From Puia sp. (lineage in GTDB: Bacteria > Bacteroidota > Bacteroidia > Chitinophagales > Chitinophagaceae), in NCBI GenBank assembly GCA_031292515.1, contig JARLGZ010000054.1, positions 1-64,000 of the forward strand: a stretch of DNA of 64,000 nt, in the 5' to 3' direction. Positions 8,876 through 16,876 of this stretch are shown here, one piece after another. The stretch's first letter is position 1. Every line of letters begins with the position of its first letter. The position numbers and the translations under genes were made by a program. The notes below the pieces were generated by a model. That model worked only from the letters and a program-made list of their open reading frames with translations, was not told the DNA's origin and did no database searches.

Positions 8876-11485
8876 TTATTTGGCCAAACGCAGCTCCCTG
8901 ACATTTATTTCGTCCAGTTTTTTTTGAAGCTTATGAGCCAGGATCCTGTTGTTGGGGTAACTGAACATGCCTTTATGATCGCCGGGTACGGGATGAACGG
9001 AAACGCCCTTTAAAGCATATTTCCGCCAGCCGTAAAACTGCCCGTCATCCACATGATACAGCCTTTTTTCCGCTTTAAATAGTTCGATCTTGACGTCCAG
9101 GGGCCTGAATTCATAGTTTGCGAAGGCTGTCTCCAGCTTATCGATAGTTTCAAGCATAAAATCCGGCAGCCGATCGGGGTTATAGGCCTTCGCCAGGCCC
9201 ACGTTATTTAAGAAGACGTGCATCTTGATTTTGTAGTAGCTCTTTAAATATCTTAGAGTCGGGCCGGGTTGTTTGCGTAACGTGCCTCCCCTGAAATTGA
9301 TCTTATGAAATTGTCTCAGGATCTTTGTTTTATATTTTTCCGTCATTGTTTGCCGGCTATCGATGTTCTGCAAATTGGTATCAAACATGCCCAGCAGGAC
9401 AACCTGTTTACCCATTTTTATCAATTGCGCGGCCATTTCATAGGCTATATAGCCTCCGAAAGAGTACCCCGTTATTGCATAGGGGCCGTCGCTGTTATGC
9501 CGTACGATCTCCCCTACGTAAAATTTTGCAATATCCTCCATCTTGTCCAAAGGTTCGGCGGTTCCGTCAAGGCCTAGCGCCTGTATTCCATAAACAGGCT
9601 GATCGGGGCTTAAGTTGGCGATCATGCCCTGCAGGTTTAAGATATTAAGGCCAATGCCATGAACGATGTATAAGGGGATCTTATCTCCTCTGGTGTGAAT
9701 AGGCACCAGTGTTTTGTAAGCCGTTCCAGGTTCTTTGTCATCCAGGAACGCCGCAAATTTTTTAATGGTGGGATATTGAATGAGGGCGGAAAGGGGGATA
9801 CGTTTGTTGAATTCCCATTCGATCTGCACCATGATTTGCACGGCGACGAGCGAGTCGATCCCCAGTTCGAAGAAATTGTCGTTGATCCCGATCTTGTCCA
9901 GCGCCACTTTCCGCAGAAATATCCGGGTCAGGGAAAGTTCTGTTTGGGTATGCGCCGATTCATAGTCGGTGTTGATATTTTCCTGAATGACCGGCTCGGG
10001 CAATGCCTTCCTGTCAATTTTACCGTTTGCCATTAACGGCATGGCCGGGATAATTTTAAACAGGTCCGGTATCATATATTCGGGCAGGGTCTTCTTCAAC
10101 TCCTCTTTCCATTCGAGATGATAGTTTGCATCGTTGATACCGTTTGCAGTCACAACATAGGCAACAAGATGCAGGTGGTTTAAATAATCCTTGAAAGAGC
10201 TGACCAGGGCATCTTTTACATTTTCAAACTGCTTTAGCTGATGCTCGATTTCCTCGGTTTCAATGCGGTAACCCCTTATTTTTATCTGGTGGTCAATCCT
10301 GCCCATGCATTCGATTTCGCCGTTTGGCAGGAATCTGCCTAAATCGCCGGTCTTGTAGATCCGTTCGTTTTTTCCGGAAAACCTGTCGGCGACAAATCTT
10401 TCCGCGGTCAGATCCGGTTTATTGACATAGCCCAGCGCCACTCCCGTACCCCCGATATAAATCTCCCCGACTTCGCCATCCGCGACCTGGTTCTGTTGTT
10501 CATCGAGTATATATACAGTGGTTTCGCGTATCGGCTTGCCGATCGTTATTGGCTGATCGGCCGCGGTTATATGCTTGATCGTCGACCAGATCGTGGTTTC
10601 CGTCGGACCGTACATGTTCCAAAGCGAACTGCATCGGGGGACCAGTTTTTTCGCGAGGTCCCGGCTCATGGCTTCTCCTCCGCACAGGATCTTTATTGTT
10701 AGAGGATCATTCCATCCGCTTTCTATCATGTTTATCCACATGGTAGGCGTACCCTGTATAATGGTGACCCCTTCCGATTGGATAGTCTCCAGCAATACCC
10801 GGCCATCCCGGGCGGTCTCATGATCCGCGACGATCAGCTTCCCCCCACAGATTAAAGGAAGAAATATCTCCAGTTCGGCGATATCAAAAGAGATGGTGGT
10901 GGTGGCCAGCAGGATATCGCTGCTTCTCATGCCCGGGCTTTCCTGCATGCTCAGGAGCAGGTTTAGCAGACCCGAATGCTTCACCTGGACGCCTTTGGGT
11001 TTGCCGGTCGATCCCGACGTATAAAGAATATAAGCGATGCTATCCGCATCGGGGTTGCATTTATATTGATCGACGGGGATGGCTTTGATTTCGGCCCAGA
11101 CATTTTCCATGATCACGGTGTCCAGATCTGTTTTGGTCTCCTGATGAAAGCTCTCGGATGCGATTAATAGTCTCGCTTTGCAATCATCAAGCATATATTG
11201 AATGCGATTTGCCGGCAATTTGATATCGATCGGAAGGTAGGTTGCGCCCGATTTTATAATCGCCAGCAATAAGATGACCAATTCGTGCGACCGGTTTACG
11301 GCCACGGCGACGACATCGCCTTTCCCGATGTTTTTCTCCGATAAAAAGAGGGCCAACTGACCCGAACGCTCGTTTAAAGTCTTGTAATCTATGTTGTTAG
11401 AACCATGTTTTACGGCGATTCTCTCGGGGTTTTCGTTAGACTGTTTATCGATTAACTGGTCAAGCCTTACCACAGCTTCGGGCAT
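8876..11485 (-). CDS. Single-module NRPS: adenylation - carrier - thioesterase
   Basis: The 869-residue enzyme has three domains. Adenylation (about 10-500) shows LYTSGSTGKPKG, MYGPTETT, YKTGDLGR and the C-terminal lysine in NGKID (K489). The carrier domain (about 510-585) has LGIDSL with the phosphopantetheine serine at S545. The thioesterase (about 600-860) has GYSFGG (Ser675) and PGDH (His837). There is no condensation domain. Reading the ten specificity positions against GrsA gives D-I-L-Q-L-G-M-I-W-K, one residue from the glycine code as I remember it. It leads an operon with a GT14-like enzyme and a lipoprotein hydrolase. No carrier-activating PPTase or MbtH protein is in the window. 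Confidence 0.9.
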   Translation of the reverse strand: MPEAVVRLDQLIDKQSNENPERIAVKHGSNNIDYKTLNERSGQLALFLSEKNIGKGDVVAVAVNRSHELVILLLAIIKSGATYLPIDIKLPANRIQYMLDDCKARLLIASESFHQETKTDLDTVIMENVWAEIKAIPVDQYKCNPDADSIAYILYTSGSTGKPKGVQVKHSGLLNLLLSMQESPGMRSSDILLATTTISFDIAELEIFLPLICGGKLIVADHETARDGRVLLETIQSEGVTIIQGTPTMWINMIESGWNDPLTIKILCGGEAMSRDLAKKLVPRCSSLWNMYGPTETTIWSTIKHITAADQPITIGKPIRETTVYILDEQQNQVADGEVGEIYIGGTGVALGYVNKPDLTAERFVADRFSGKNERIYKTGDLGRFLPNGEIECMGRIDHQIKIRGYRIETEEIEHQLKQFENVKDALVSSFKDYLNHLHLVAYVVTANGINDANYHLEWKEELKKTLPEYMIPDLFKIIPAMPLMANGKIDRKALPEPVIQENINTDYESAHTQTELSLTRIFLRKVALDKIGINDNFFELGIDSLVAVQIMVQIEWEFNKRIPLSALIQYPTIKKFAAFLDDKEPGTAYKTLVPIHTRGDKIPLYIVHGIGLNILNLQGMIANLSPDQPVYGIQALGLDGTAEPLDKMEDIAKFYVGEIVRHNSDGPYAITGYSFGGYIAYEMAAQLIKMGKQVVLLGMFDTNLQNIDSRQTMTEKYKTKILRQFHKINFRGGTLRKQPGPTLRYLKSYYKIKMHVFLNNVGLAKAYNPDRLPDFMLETIDKLETAFANYEFRPLDVKIELFKAEKRLYHVDDGQFYGWRKYALKGVSVHPVPGDHKGMFSYPNNRILAHKLQKKLDEINVRELRLAK

Positions 11486-11569
11486 AGATGTCAGAATTTT
11501 AGCTTAATTTTGTCGGATTATATTGATACTCAGATTTTCCCCTCCCTTACGTAATAACATTGATTTAAC

Positions 11570-11577
11570 CAAAGATA
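11570..11577 (-). promoter_or_regulatory. Candidate -7 box of the NRPS operon
   Basis: On the minus strand this reads TATCTTTG, a match to the Bacteroidota -7 consensus TAnnTTTG, 85 bp upstream of the NRPS start. No TTTG is seen at the usual -33 distance. That position is occupied by the palindrome at 11591-11606. Confidence 0.5.
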
Positions 11578-11590
11578 CAATCTTAATAAC

Positions 11591-11606
11591 ATTTAGTTAA
11601 CTAAAT
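11591..11606. promoter_or_regulatory. 16-bp perfect palindrome, candidate operator
   Basis: ATTTAGTTAACTAAAT is self-complementary. It lies 13 bp upstream of the -7 box and so covers the -33 region of the NRPS operon promoter. The TTAGTTAACTAA core resembles sites bound by MarR-type repressors. The regulator is not encoded next to it. Confidence 0.45.
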
Positions 11607-11735
11607 ATGTTATTTTTTAGTATTATGAATCCCTTATTTATATAAATGGTTGACCTGTTATCCTTACCCGGTGTTCGGCGAGCTTACTGAAATTATAATA
11701 ATCAAATATTTTTCGAATAAAGCTTAATGCTGATT

Positions 11736-11888
11736 ATGTATAATATTCAGTATATCAATTTGTTGGATGTATTGAATGGCAAAGATGGACCGGTTATTCA
11801 ATTATTTGATCCCGGAGAGAGCCCTGATTGGTGGGGATATTGCCGGCGTTTTTCTTATTCTGTCGGTGAATTTTCAAGACAAAAATGA
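11736..11888 (+). CDS. Possible small protein, 50 residues, doubtful
   Basis: An ATG-initiated frame encodes MYNIQYINLLDVLNGKDGPV, then a stretch ending SPDWWGYCRRFSYSVGEFSRQK. The composition looks protein-like rather than random, with two Trp, one Cys and a charged tail. It lies on the strand opposite to both neighbours. I see no clear promoter, and a second frame (11776-11961) overlaps it. It could be chance, a small peptide gene or a gene remnant. Confidence 0.2.
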   Translation: MYNIQYINLLDVLNGKDGPVIQLFDPGESPDWWGYCRRFSYSVGEFSRQK

Positions 11889-11948
11889 AAGAGGCTACTC
11901 ATCACATAAAAGAGGCTGCTCATCACAGTTGTTGAGACAGCCTCTTTT
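11888..11948 (-). terminator. Duplicated hairpin, terminator of the class I aldolase gene
   Basis: AAAAGAGGCTG (11908-11918) pairs perfectly with CAGCCTCTTTT (11938-11948). It lies about 50 bp past the aldolase stop. The 5' arm is part of a tandem copy: AAAGAGGCTACTCATCACA at 11888-11906, then AAAGAGGCTGCTCATCACA at 11909-11927. T-runs on both sides would let it work in either direction. Confidence 0.7.
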
Positions 11949-11996
11949 TGAAATAGATTGACTGCGGGACTTCCCTGAGGTCCTGCAAAAAATTGC

Positions 11997-13058
11997 TCAG
12001 GCGATCGCAATGCTTGCGTCCAGGTAGACATCCTGCAACGTATGCAGCATCTCGAGACCTTCTTCGAAGGGCCGCTGGAAGGCCTTGCGGCCTACGATCA
12101 TGCCCATGCCTCCTGCCAGTTTGTTGATCACCGCGGTACGAACTGCATCGGCAAGGTCCGTCGCTCCTTTGCTTTCTCCACCGCTATTGATCAAACCCAC
12201 ACGACCGCTATAACAATTCAGCACCTGGTAACGGGTCAGGTCCACGGGATGATTTTCGGGGGTCGTTAGTTTGGTATAGACCAGGGGAGAAGTCTTGCCG
12301 TGTTTGGTGGCGAGATAGCCTCCGTTGTTGGTAGGCAATTTCTGTTTGATGATATCGGCCTGGATGGTGACGCCGAGATGGTTTGCCTGGCCGGTGAAGT
12401 CCGCGGACGTATGGTAGTCGACTCCATCGACTACAAAGCCCTTATTGCGGGTATAGCACCAAAGGATCGTGGCCATGCCCAATTCATGCGCGAGTTCGAA
12501 GGCTTCGGCAATTTCCTTTAACTGGCGGTCGCTTTCGGCGCTTCCCCAGTAAACGGTGGCGCCGACGGCCACGGCTCCCATGTTCCAGGCGCTCTTCACG
12601 GTTCCGAACAGGGTCTGGTCATACCGGTTGGGGAGGCTCAGGAACTCATTGTGGTTGATTTTTACGACGAAGGGGATCCGGTGAGCGTATTTGCGGCTCA
12701 TGATCCCCAGTACGCCAAAAGTCGACGCGACCGCGTTGCATCCGCCTTCTATGGCCAGCCGGATGATGTTCTCGGGGTCAAAATACATCGGATTAGGTGC
12801 AAAAGAGGCGCCCCCGCTGTGTTCGACGCCCTGGTCGACGGGGAAGATGGACAGATAGCCGGTGTTTGCCAACCGGCCGTGCCCGATCAGCGTTTGAAGA
12901 CTGCTGAGCACGCGGTTGTTCCGGTTGGAGTTCAGCCATTGCTCTTCGACATGCCTCGGAGAGGGATGGCTAAGGGTGGATTTGTCGACAACGGGTTTGT
13001 AGTCCAGCAGGTAAGATGCTTTGTCGCCCAACAGGTCGAGTATTTTTTTTGAAGGCAT
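11997..13058 (-). CDS. fbaB: Class I fructose-bisphosphate aldolase (FbaB/DhnA type)
   Basis: The 353-residue protein fits the archaeal/bacterial class I aldolase family, which cleaves fructose 1,6-bisphosphate through a Schiff-base lysine. Visible blocks are [43 protein letters not shown] and the C-terminal [16 protein letters not shown] phosphate-binding end. The start follows family length. Each of the two neighbouring aldolase genes has its own terminator, so they are probably separate transcription units. Carrying both aldolase classes may let glycolysis and gluconeogenesis be controlled apart. Confidence 0.9.
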   Translation of the reverse strand: MPSKKILDLLGDKASYLLDYKPVVDKSTLSHPSPRHVEEQWLNSNRNNRVLSSLQTLIGHGRLANTGYLSIFPVDQGVEHSGGASFAPNPMYFDPENIIRLAIEGGCNAVASTFGVLGIMSRKYAHRIPFVVKINHNEFLSLPNRYDQTLFGTVKSAWNMGAVAVGATVYWGSAESDRQLKEIAEAFELAHELGMATILWCYTRNKGFVVDGVDYHTSADFTGQANHLGVTIQADIIKQKLPTNNGGYLATKHGKTSPLVYTKLTTPENHPVDLTRYQVLNCYSGRVGLINSGGESKGATDLADAVRTAVINKLAGGMGMIVGRKAFQRPFEEGLEMLHTLQDVYLDASIAIA

Positions 13059-13138
13059 ACAATGTTTTTTGATTTCGTGGGAATAAATGAGGATATAAAT
13101 ATACGAAACAAACGATGGTATGGAGCCGTCCCAAATGA

Positions 13139-13176
13139 AAAGAGGCCATCCCCTTTATTTCAGGGACGGCCTCTTT
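13139..13176 (-). terminator. Terminator of the class II aldolase gene
   Basis: AAGAGGCC-A-TCCC pairs with GGGA-C-GGCCTCTT around a 10-base loop, with one mismatch. It lies about 110 bp beyond the stop at 13284 and before the class I aldolase promoter region. It belongs to the same GAGGC hairpin type as the one at 11908. Confidence 0.7.
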
Positions 13177-13283
13177 ATCTCATTACCTCTTATATTATTT
13201 TTACTGCTTATGCAATTCTTAAACTATCCATCTGCTATTCATTTGCCGTTCTTCAGCTGTTCTTTTGAAAATTTCATAGCCAG

Positions 13284-14351
13284 TTATGCATTCCGGTTGA
13301 CGCAATTCAGGTCTTCGAAGGCGACTTCGAGGCGTTTGATGAAAGTCTCTTCTCCTTTACGCAGCCATACCCGGGGATCATAATATTTTTTATTGGGTTT
13401 CTCCGGTCCTTCGGGGTTGCCGAGCTGTGCCTGGAGATAGCCTTCATTCTTTTTGTAATACTGCTGCACCCCTTCCCAGAAGGCCCACTGCAGATCGGTA
13501 TCTATATTCATCTTGATGGCGCCATAGCCGATGGCTTCCCGGATCTGGTGCTGGGGAGAGCCGCTGCCGCCGTGGAAGACGAAGTATACCGGTTTGGGGC
13601 CCGTCTTCAGTTCTTTTTGAATATAGTCCTGGCTGTTCTTTAGGATGACGGGGCGGAGTTCCACGTTCCCGGGGCTGTATACGCCGTGCACGTTTCCGAA
13701 CGCGGCCGCCACGCTGAAAAGACGACCCACCTTGCTCAATTCCGTATAGGCGTAAGCCACGTGCTGTGGCTGGGTGTACAGCTTGTCATTTTCTATTCCG
13801 CTATTGTCTACGCCGTCTTCTTCCCCGCCTGTAACGCCCAGTTCGATTTCGATGGCCATTCCGAGGGGCTGCATGCGTTTGAAGAATTCGACCGAGGTAT
13901 GGATATTCTCTTCGAGAGGTTCTTCGGACAGGTCGAGCATATGGGAACTGAAGAGAGGCTGCCCTTTCTCTTTATAAAATTGCTCTCCGGCGTCGATCAG
14001 GCCGCTGACCCAGGGAAGCCATTTTTTGGCGGCATGGTCGGTATGGAGAACCACGGGTACGCCGTAGTATTTGGCGACATTGTGGATATGCAAGGCCCCG
14101 GAAATACCGCCCGATATGTTTGCCTGCAGCTTGTCATTGGGCATTCCTTTGCCGGCGATAAACTGGGCTCCGCCATTGGAAAATTGAATGATTACGGGGG
14201 AGTTCACCTTGGCGGCCGTTTCGAGCACGCCGTTGATGGTGTCGGTACCGATGGTGTTTACTGCGGGCAGGGCAAATTGATTGTCCTTTGCATCTTTATA
14301 AAGTGCTTCCAGCTCTTCGCCGAATAGTACGCCGGCTTTGTATTTTTTCAT
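13284..14351 (-). CDS. fbaA: Class II (zinc) fructose-bisphosphate aldolase
   Basis: From 14351 this gives 355 residues beginning MKKYKAGVLFGEEL, the usual N-terminus of FbaA proteins; the frame runs 14 codons further upstream. VVLHTDHAAKKW carries zinc-binding and catalytic residues, ELGVTGGEEDG is the loop near the active site, FHGGSGS binds phosphate and KMNIDTDLQ is the conserved C-terminal block. The enzyme makes or cleaves fructose 1,6-bisphosphate in glycolysis. It is unrelated in sequence to the class I aldolase directly downstream. Confidence 0.9.
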   Translation of the reverse strand: MKKYKAGVLFGEELEALYKDAKDNQFALPAVNTIGTDTINGVLETAAKVNSPVIIQFSNGGAQFIAGKGMPNDKLQANISGGISGALHIHNVAKYYGVPVVLHTDHAAKKWLPWVSGLIDAGEQFYKEKGQPLFSSHMLDLSEEPLEENIHTSVEFFKRMQPLGMAIEIELGVTGGEEDGVDNSGIENDKLYTQPQHVAYAYTELSKVGRLFSVAAAFGNVHGVYSPGNVELRPVILKNSQDYIQKELKTGPKPVYFVFHGGSGSPQHQIREAIGYGAIKMNIDTDLQWAFWEGVQQYYKKNEGYLQAQLGNPEGPEKPNKKYYDPRVWLRKGEETFIKRLEVAFEDLNCVNRNA

Positions 14352-14461
14352 ATTTATTGAACTTTTCGATTTTTTATCAAAATAAACGGGCAAATCTTAA
14401 AACAAATTATCGGAAATCGGGTAAAACGTTGAATGACAAGCCTGGTTTTTGAAAAGCGCTG

Positions 14462-14469
14462 CAAATATA
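14462..14469 (-). promoter_or_regulatory. Candidate -7 box for the class II aldolase gene
   Basis: The minus strand reads TATATTTG, fitting TAnnTTTG, 110 bp upstream of the aldolase start at 14351. I see no good -33 element. Confidence 0.4.
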
Positions 14470-14483
14470 AGGTTTCATTCCGG

Positions 14484-14523
14484 AATCGGCGTCAGTCTTC
14501 GAAAATCGGCGTCAGTCTTCGAA
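14484..14523. repeat. Tandem duplication, 2 x 20 bp, at a gene end
   Basis: AATCGGCGTCAGTCTTCGAA occurs twice in a row. The copy nearer the gene holds the last codons (Phe-Glu-Asp) and the stop of the kinase-like gene. The other repeats them just after the stop, so the protein is not changed. Confidence 0.8.
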
Positions 14524-15630
14524 TTTGCTGAGATTTTTTTGAATCAGGGCGAGGTTCTTCTGGAGCGTCTGTTTTAGCTGCCTCTTTACGAGCTGCCCCA
14601 TGGATTTGCATTTCGCAAAGGCGGGGTTGTTGAAATAGGCAGTCAGCTCCGTTTTGAGTTGGAGTAGCTTTTCGGGGGTGGATATCCGGTCTTTGGCCAT
14701 GATGTTCAGTAATTCCATCAGCCGGAAGCGGGAAGAAGCTACGCGAAACGCCATCATCGTACGCTCCTCGGTTTGGTATTGTTTGATGGAATCCGGGTTC
14801 AGGTGTTTCAGGCTGAGTTGTACATATTCCAGGTTTTCTTTGAAGAACTGCGGGACATAAAGATTCTTGCGTCCTTCATAGGACTGCTGGTCGAAGTCGA
14901 TGGCGCGGATCCGGTATTGGTAGTCTTCGATATCGGGTGTGATATCCACGACGAAGTTGTAAGAGCGCATGTCTCCCAGCAAACGGACAAAGCATCTCTC
15001 ATTGAACTTCACGAATTCCTTGGCCAGCCGGATCTTGTTGGTGAGCGGATCGTCCAGGTAAGTGGTAAGGAATACGTCGCCGGGGATGCCGGGGATATGT
15101 TCTTCTACCAGGGTATTGTGGTGGGTGAAATAGGTGATCCGGTTGGGGGAGAGCAGGTGTTCCAGCTCCAGCCCATAGATCCGGGAGGCGTCCGCCTGTT
15201 TGATATAATAGTGGTCGTAATTGTCGTTGAATTTGTTGACGATACGGATCCTGAAGGGGGTCGAGTTGGCAAAGCTGCAGAAGTCGACCCGCGCCACGTC
15301 GAGATGGTTTACAAAACTGAAGTCGCCTTCCGTTTTCAGGATCGCGTACATCTGCACGAGCCCTTCCCGGATAAAGTCCCAGTGACGCATGTCATACAGG
15401 GCCGTCTCCCAGAGGGTGTCTTTCCCATGTTTATCTTTTAGTGGGACAGAGAAGGTGATATGCTGCAGCAGGTCTTTGTAGGATACCGGGAGCTTCACCT
15501 CGCGTCCATGATGTTTGAGGTATTCACGCAAGGGTTCCTCCACCGGGAAGATGGGCTTCTTCCGGGAAGGCTTATTGGGCTTGTCTGCTCCATCGGCCAG
15601 AAAATGGGGGGATGTGTCGCCGAAATGCAT
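14512..15630 (-). CDS. Conserved protein with kinase-like motifs, function unknown
   Basis: I do not recognise a named family for this 372-residue soluble protein. Its middle third looks like a protein-kinase or aminoglycoside-kinase fold: YYIKQAD (Lys144) could be the ATP-binding lysine, NTLVEEHIPG the hinge, LLGDMRSYN (219-225) the catalytic loop with Asp220 and Asn225, and IDFD (244-247) the metal-binding Asp. The loop has G-D where kinases have H-x-D or H-G-D. The N-terminus is basic and the C-terminus helical. It is a single gene, followed by the class II aldolase promoter. Kinase activity is inference. Confidence 0.65.
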   Translation of the reverse strand: MHFGDTSPHFLADGADKPNKPSRKKPIFPVEEPLREYLKHHGREVKLPVSYKDLLQHITFSVPLKDKHGKDTLWETALYDMRHWDFIREGLVQMYAILKTEGDFSFVNHLDVARVDFCSFANSTPFRIRIVNKFNDNYDHYYIKQADASRIYGLELEHLLSPNRITYFTHHNTLVEEHIPGIPGDVFLTTYLDDPLTNKIRLAKEFVKFNERCFVRLLGDMRSYNFVVDITPDIEDYQYRIRAIDFDQQSYEGRKNLYVPQFFKENLEYVQLSLKHLNPDSIKQYQTEERTMMAFRVASSRFRLMELLNIMAKDRISTPEKLLQLKTELTAYFNNPAFAKCKSMGQLVKRQLKQTLQKNLALIQKNLSKFED

Positions 15631-15704
15631 GGGTTGCCATTTTATTAAAGTGATCGGAGACCTATATTAGGCAATGTAGATATTATGCAATGTAGAGAAT
15701 TCTT

Positions 15705-16583
15705 TTAGGAAACGAACCTCTGCGCTATCTTCTCCCGCAGCTCCCTGAAATAAGCAGGCGCTTGCAGCATCCGGCTGCCGTACCAACTGAAGAATTCTCC
15801 ATCGACCAGCAGGATTTTTACAGCGGGCAAATGCTTTTGCAACTCTTCAGCATGCTTCTCTTTGAAAGGGTAGGGTTCCGAGGAGAGGAGGATGTATTTG
15901 CAGCCGGCCGCCTGCAATTCTTCGATCGTGATCACCGGGTAGCGGTTTCTCCCGGCAAATACGTTCTGTAGTCCACAGGACTTCATCATCTCATGGATAA
16001 AGGTATCGCCGCCGGCAACCATATAGGGGTCGCGCCAGATGAAATAGGCCGCTTGCAAGGCGATGTCGGGTTTTCGGGTTTGAACGGTTTCGTAAGTTGC
16101 CGCTGTCATGGGGATATCTTTTTCGAGAGCTGCAAACCCCTCTTCGATGGTGCGGGCGAGAGACACGGCTTTCTCCTGCCTGTCCGTTATACGCCCCATG
16201 ACACGGATCATGTCGAGAGCGTCTTTCCGCGTCCGGATATCGGTGACCCAGACCGGGTAATGCCTGGCCAGTTCCTCCACTTCTTCACGCAGGTTTTCCT
16301 CCTTGTTGGCAATGATGAGGTCCGGTTGCAGCGCATGGATCGTAACGGCATGTGTATTTTTTGTGCCGCCGACCCTCTTTTTTGTCCGGAACCAGTGATC
16401 CGGGTGCACACAGAATTTGGTGATGCCTGCCACTTCTTCGTCGAGCCCAAGATCGAACAGGAGTTCGGTCAGCGAAGGCACCAGGGAAACGATATGCCGC
16501 GGCGGCGAGCCCTTCTGCGTAGATAACTCATCCATAATCGATCGGTCCGTTAATAATGCCATCGATGAGCTATTTCCCTGCAA
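15705..16583 (-). CDS. BtuF-like helical-backbone metal/cobalamin-binding protein
   Basis: The 292-residue protein has the TroA/BtuF fold signatures: RHIVSLVPSLTELLFDLGLDEEVAGIT at the start of domain 1, LQPDLIIANKEEN, a long backbone helix (DALDMIRVMGRITDRQEKAVSLARTI) and FIHEMMKSCGLQNVFAGRNRYPVITIEEL in domain 2. Such proteins bind cobalamin or iron complexes for an ABC importer. There is no evident signal peptide and no transporter gene beside it, so it may be a cytoplasmic or orphan member. A start at 16535 is also possible. No cobalamin riboswitch is visible upstream. Confidence 0.75.
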   Translation of the reverse strand: MQGNSSSMALLTDRSIMDELSTQKGSPPRHIVSLVPSLTELLFDLGLDEEVAGITKFCVHPDHWFRTKKRVGGTKNTHAVTIHALQPDLIIANKEENLREEVEELARHYPVWVTDIRTRKDALDMIRVMGRITDRQEKAVSLARTIEEGFAALEKDIPMTAATYETVQTRKPDIALQAAYFIWRDPYMVAGGDTFIHEMMKSCGLQNVFAGRNRYPVITIEELQAAGCKYILLSSEPYPFKEKHAEELQKHLPAVKILLVDGEFFSWYGSRMLQAPAYFRELREKIAQRFVS

Positions 16584-16651
16584 GGTAACAAGCCAGAGGG
16601 GGTGATGTGTGTCTTTTTTCCAGGGCTGCGTGTGTCTTTTTCTATTTTTTT

Positions 16652-16669
16652 CGATTTACATGTAAATCG
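16652..16669. promoter_or_regulatory. 18-bp perfect palindrome
   Basis: CGATTTACATGTAAATCG is self-complementary. An extra half-site, AGTAAATCG, follows about 25 bp later. It lies in the 293-bp gap between the divergent BtuF-like gene and the first permease gene. The TTTACATGTAAA core resembles TetR-type operators. Which gene it controls is unclear. Confidence 0.4.
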
Positions 16670-16876
16670 TTGTCTGTCCTGGCCCTGTCATTTAACTAGT
16701 AAATCGTTTTTTTTCGAAAAAAGAGATACTGACCCAAACACGCACAGCATACGTATCATAAGCGAACAGTGGAGGGGTTTGGGGATGTCATAAATTAATG
16801 ATTATCAGATATATAAGAACTTGGCATTTTATGTGAAGCTACACGGGATTGCAGTAACTTGAATGTTTTCGTTATC

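Larger units (their letters stand above)
11486..11996. other. Gap between NRPS operon and class I aldolase
   Basis: This AT-rich 511-bp gap holds the candidate NRPS promoter (11570-11577), a 16-bp palindrome (11591-11606), one possible 50-codon frame (11736-11888), and a duplicated hairpin that ends the aldolase transcript (11888-11948). I see nothing else in it. Confidence 0.6.

Noticed and set aside
16584-16876. Cobalamin riboswitch upstream of the BtuF-like gene
   Set aside because: I see no B12-box-like conserved core, and no cobalamin gene or TonB receptor is adjacent.
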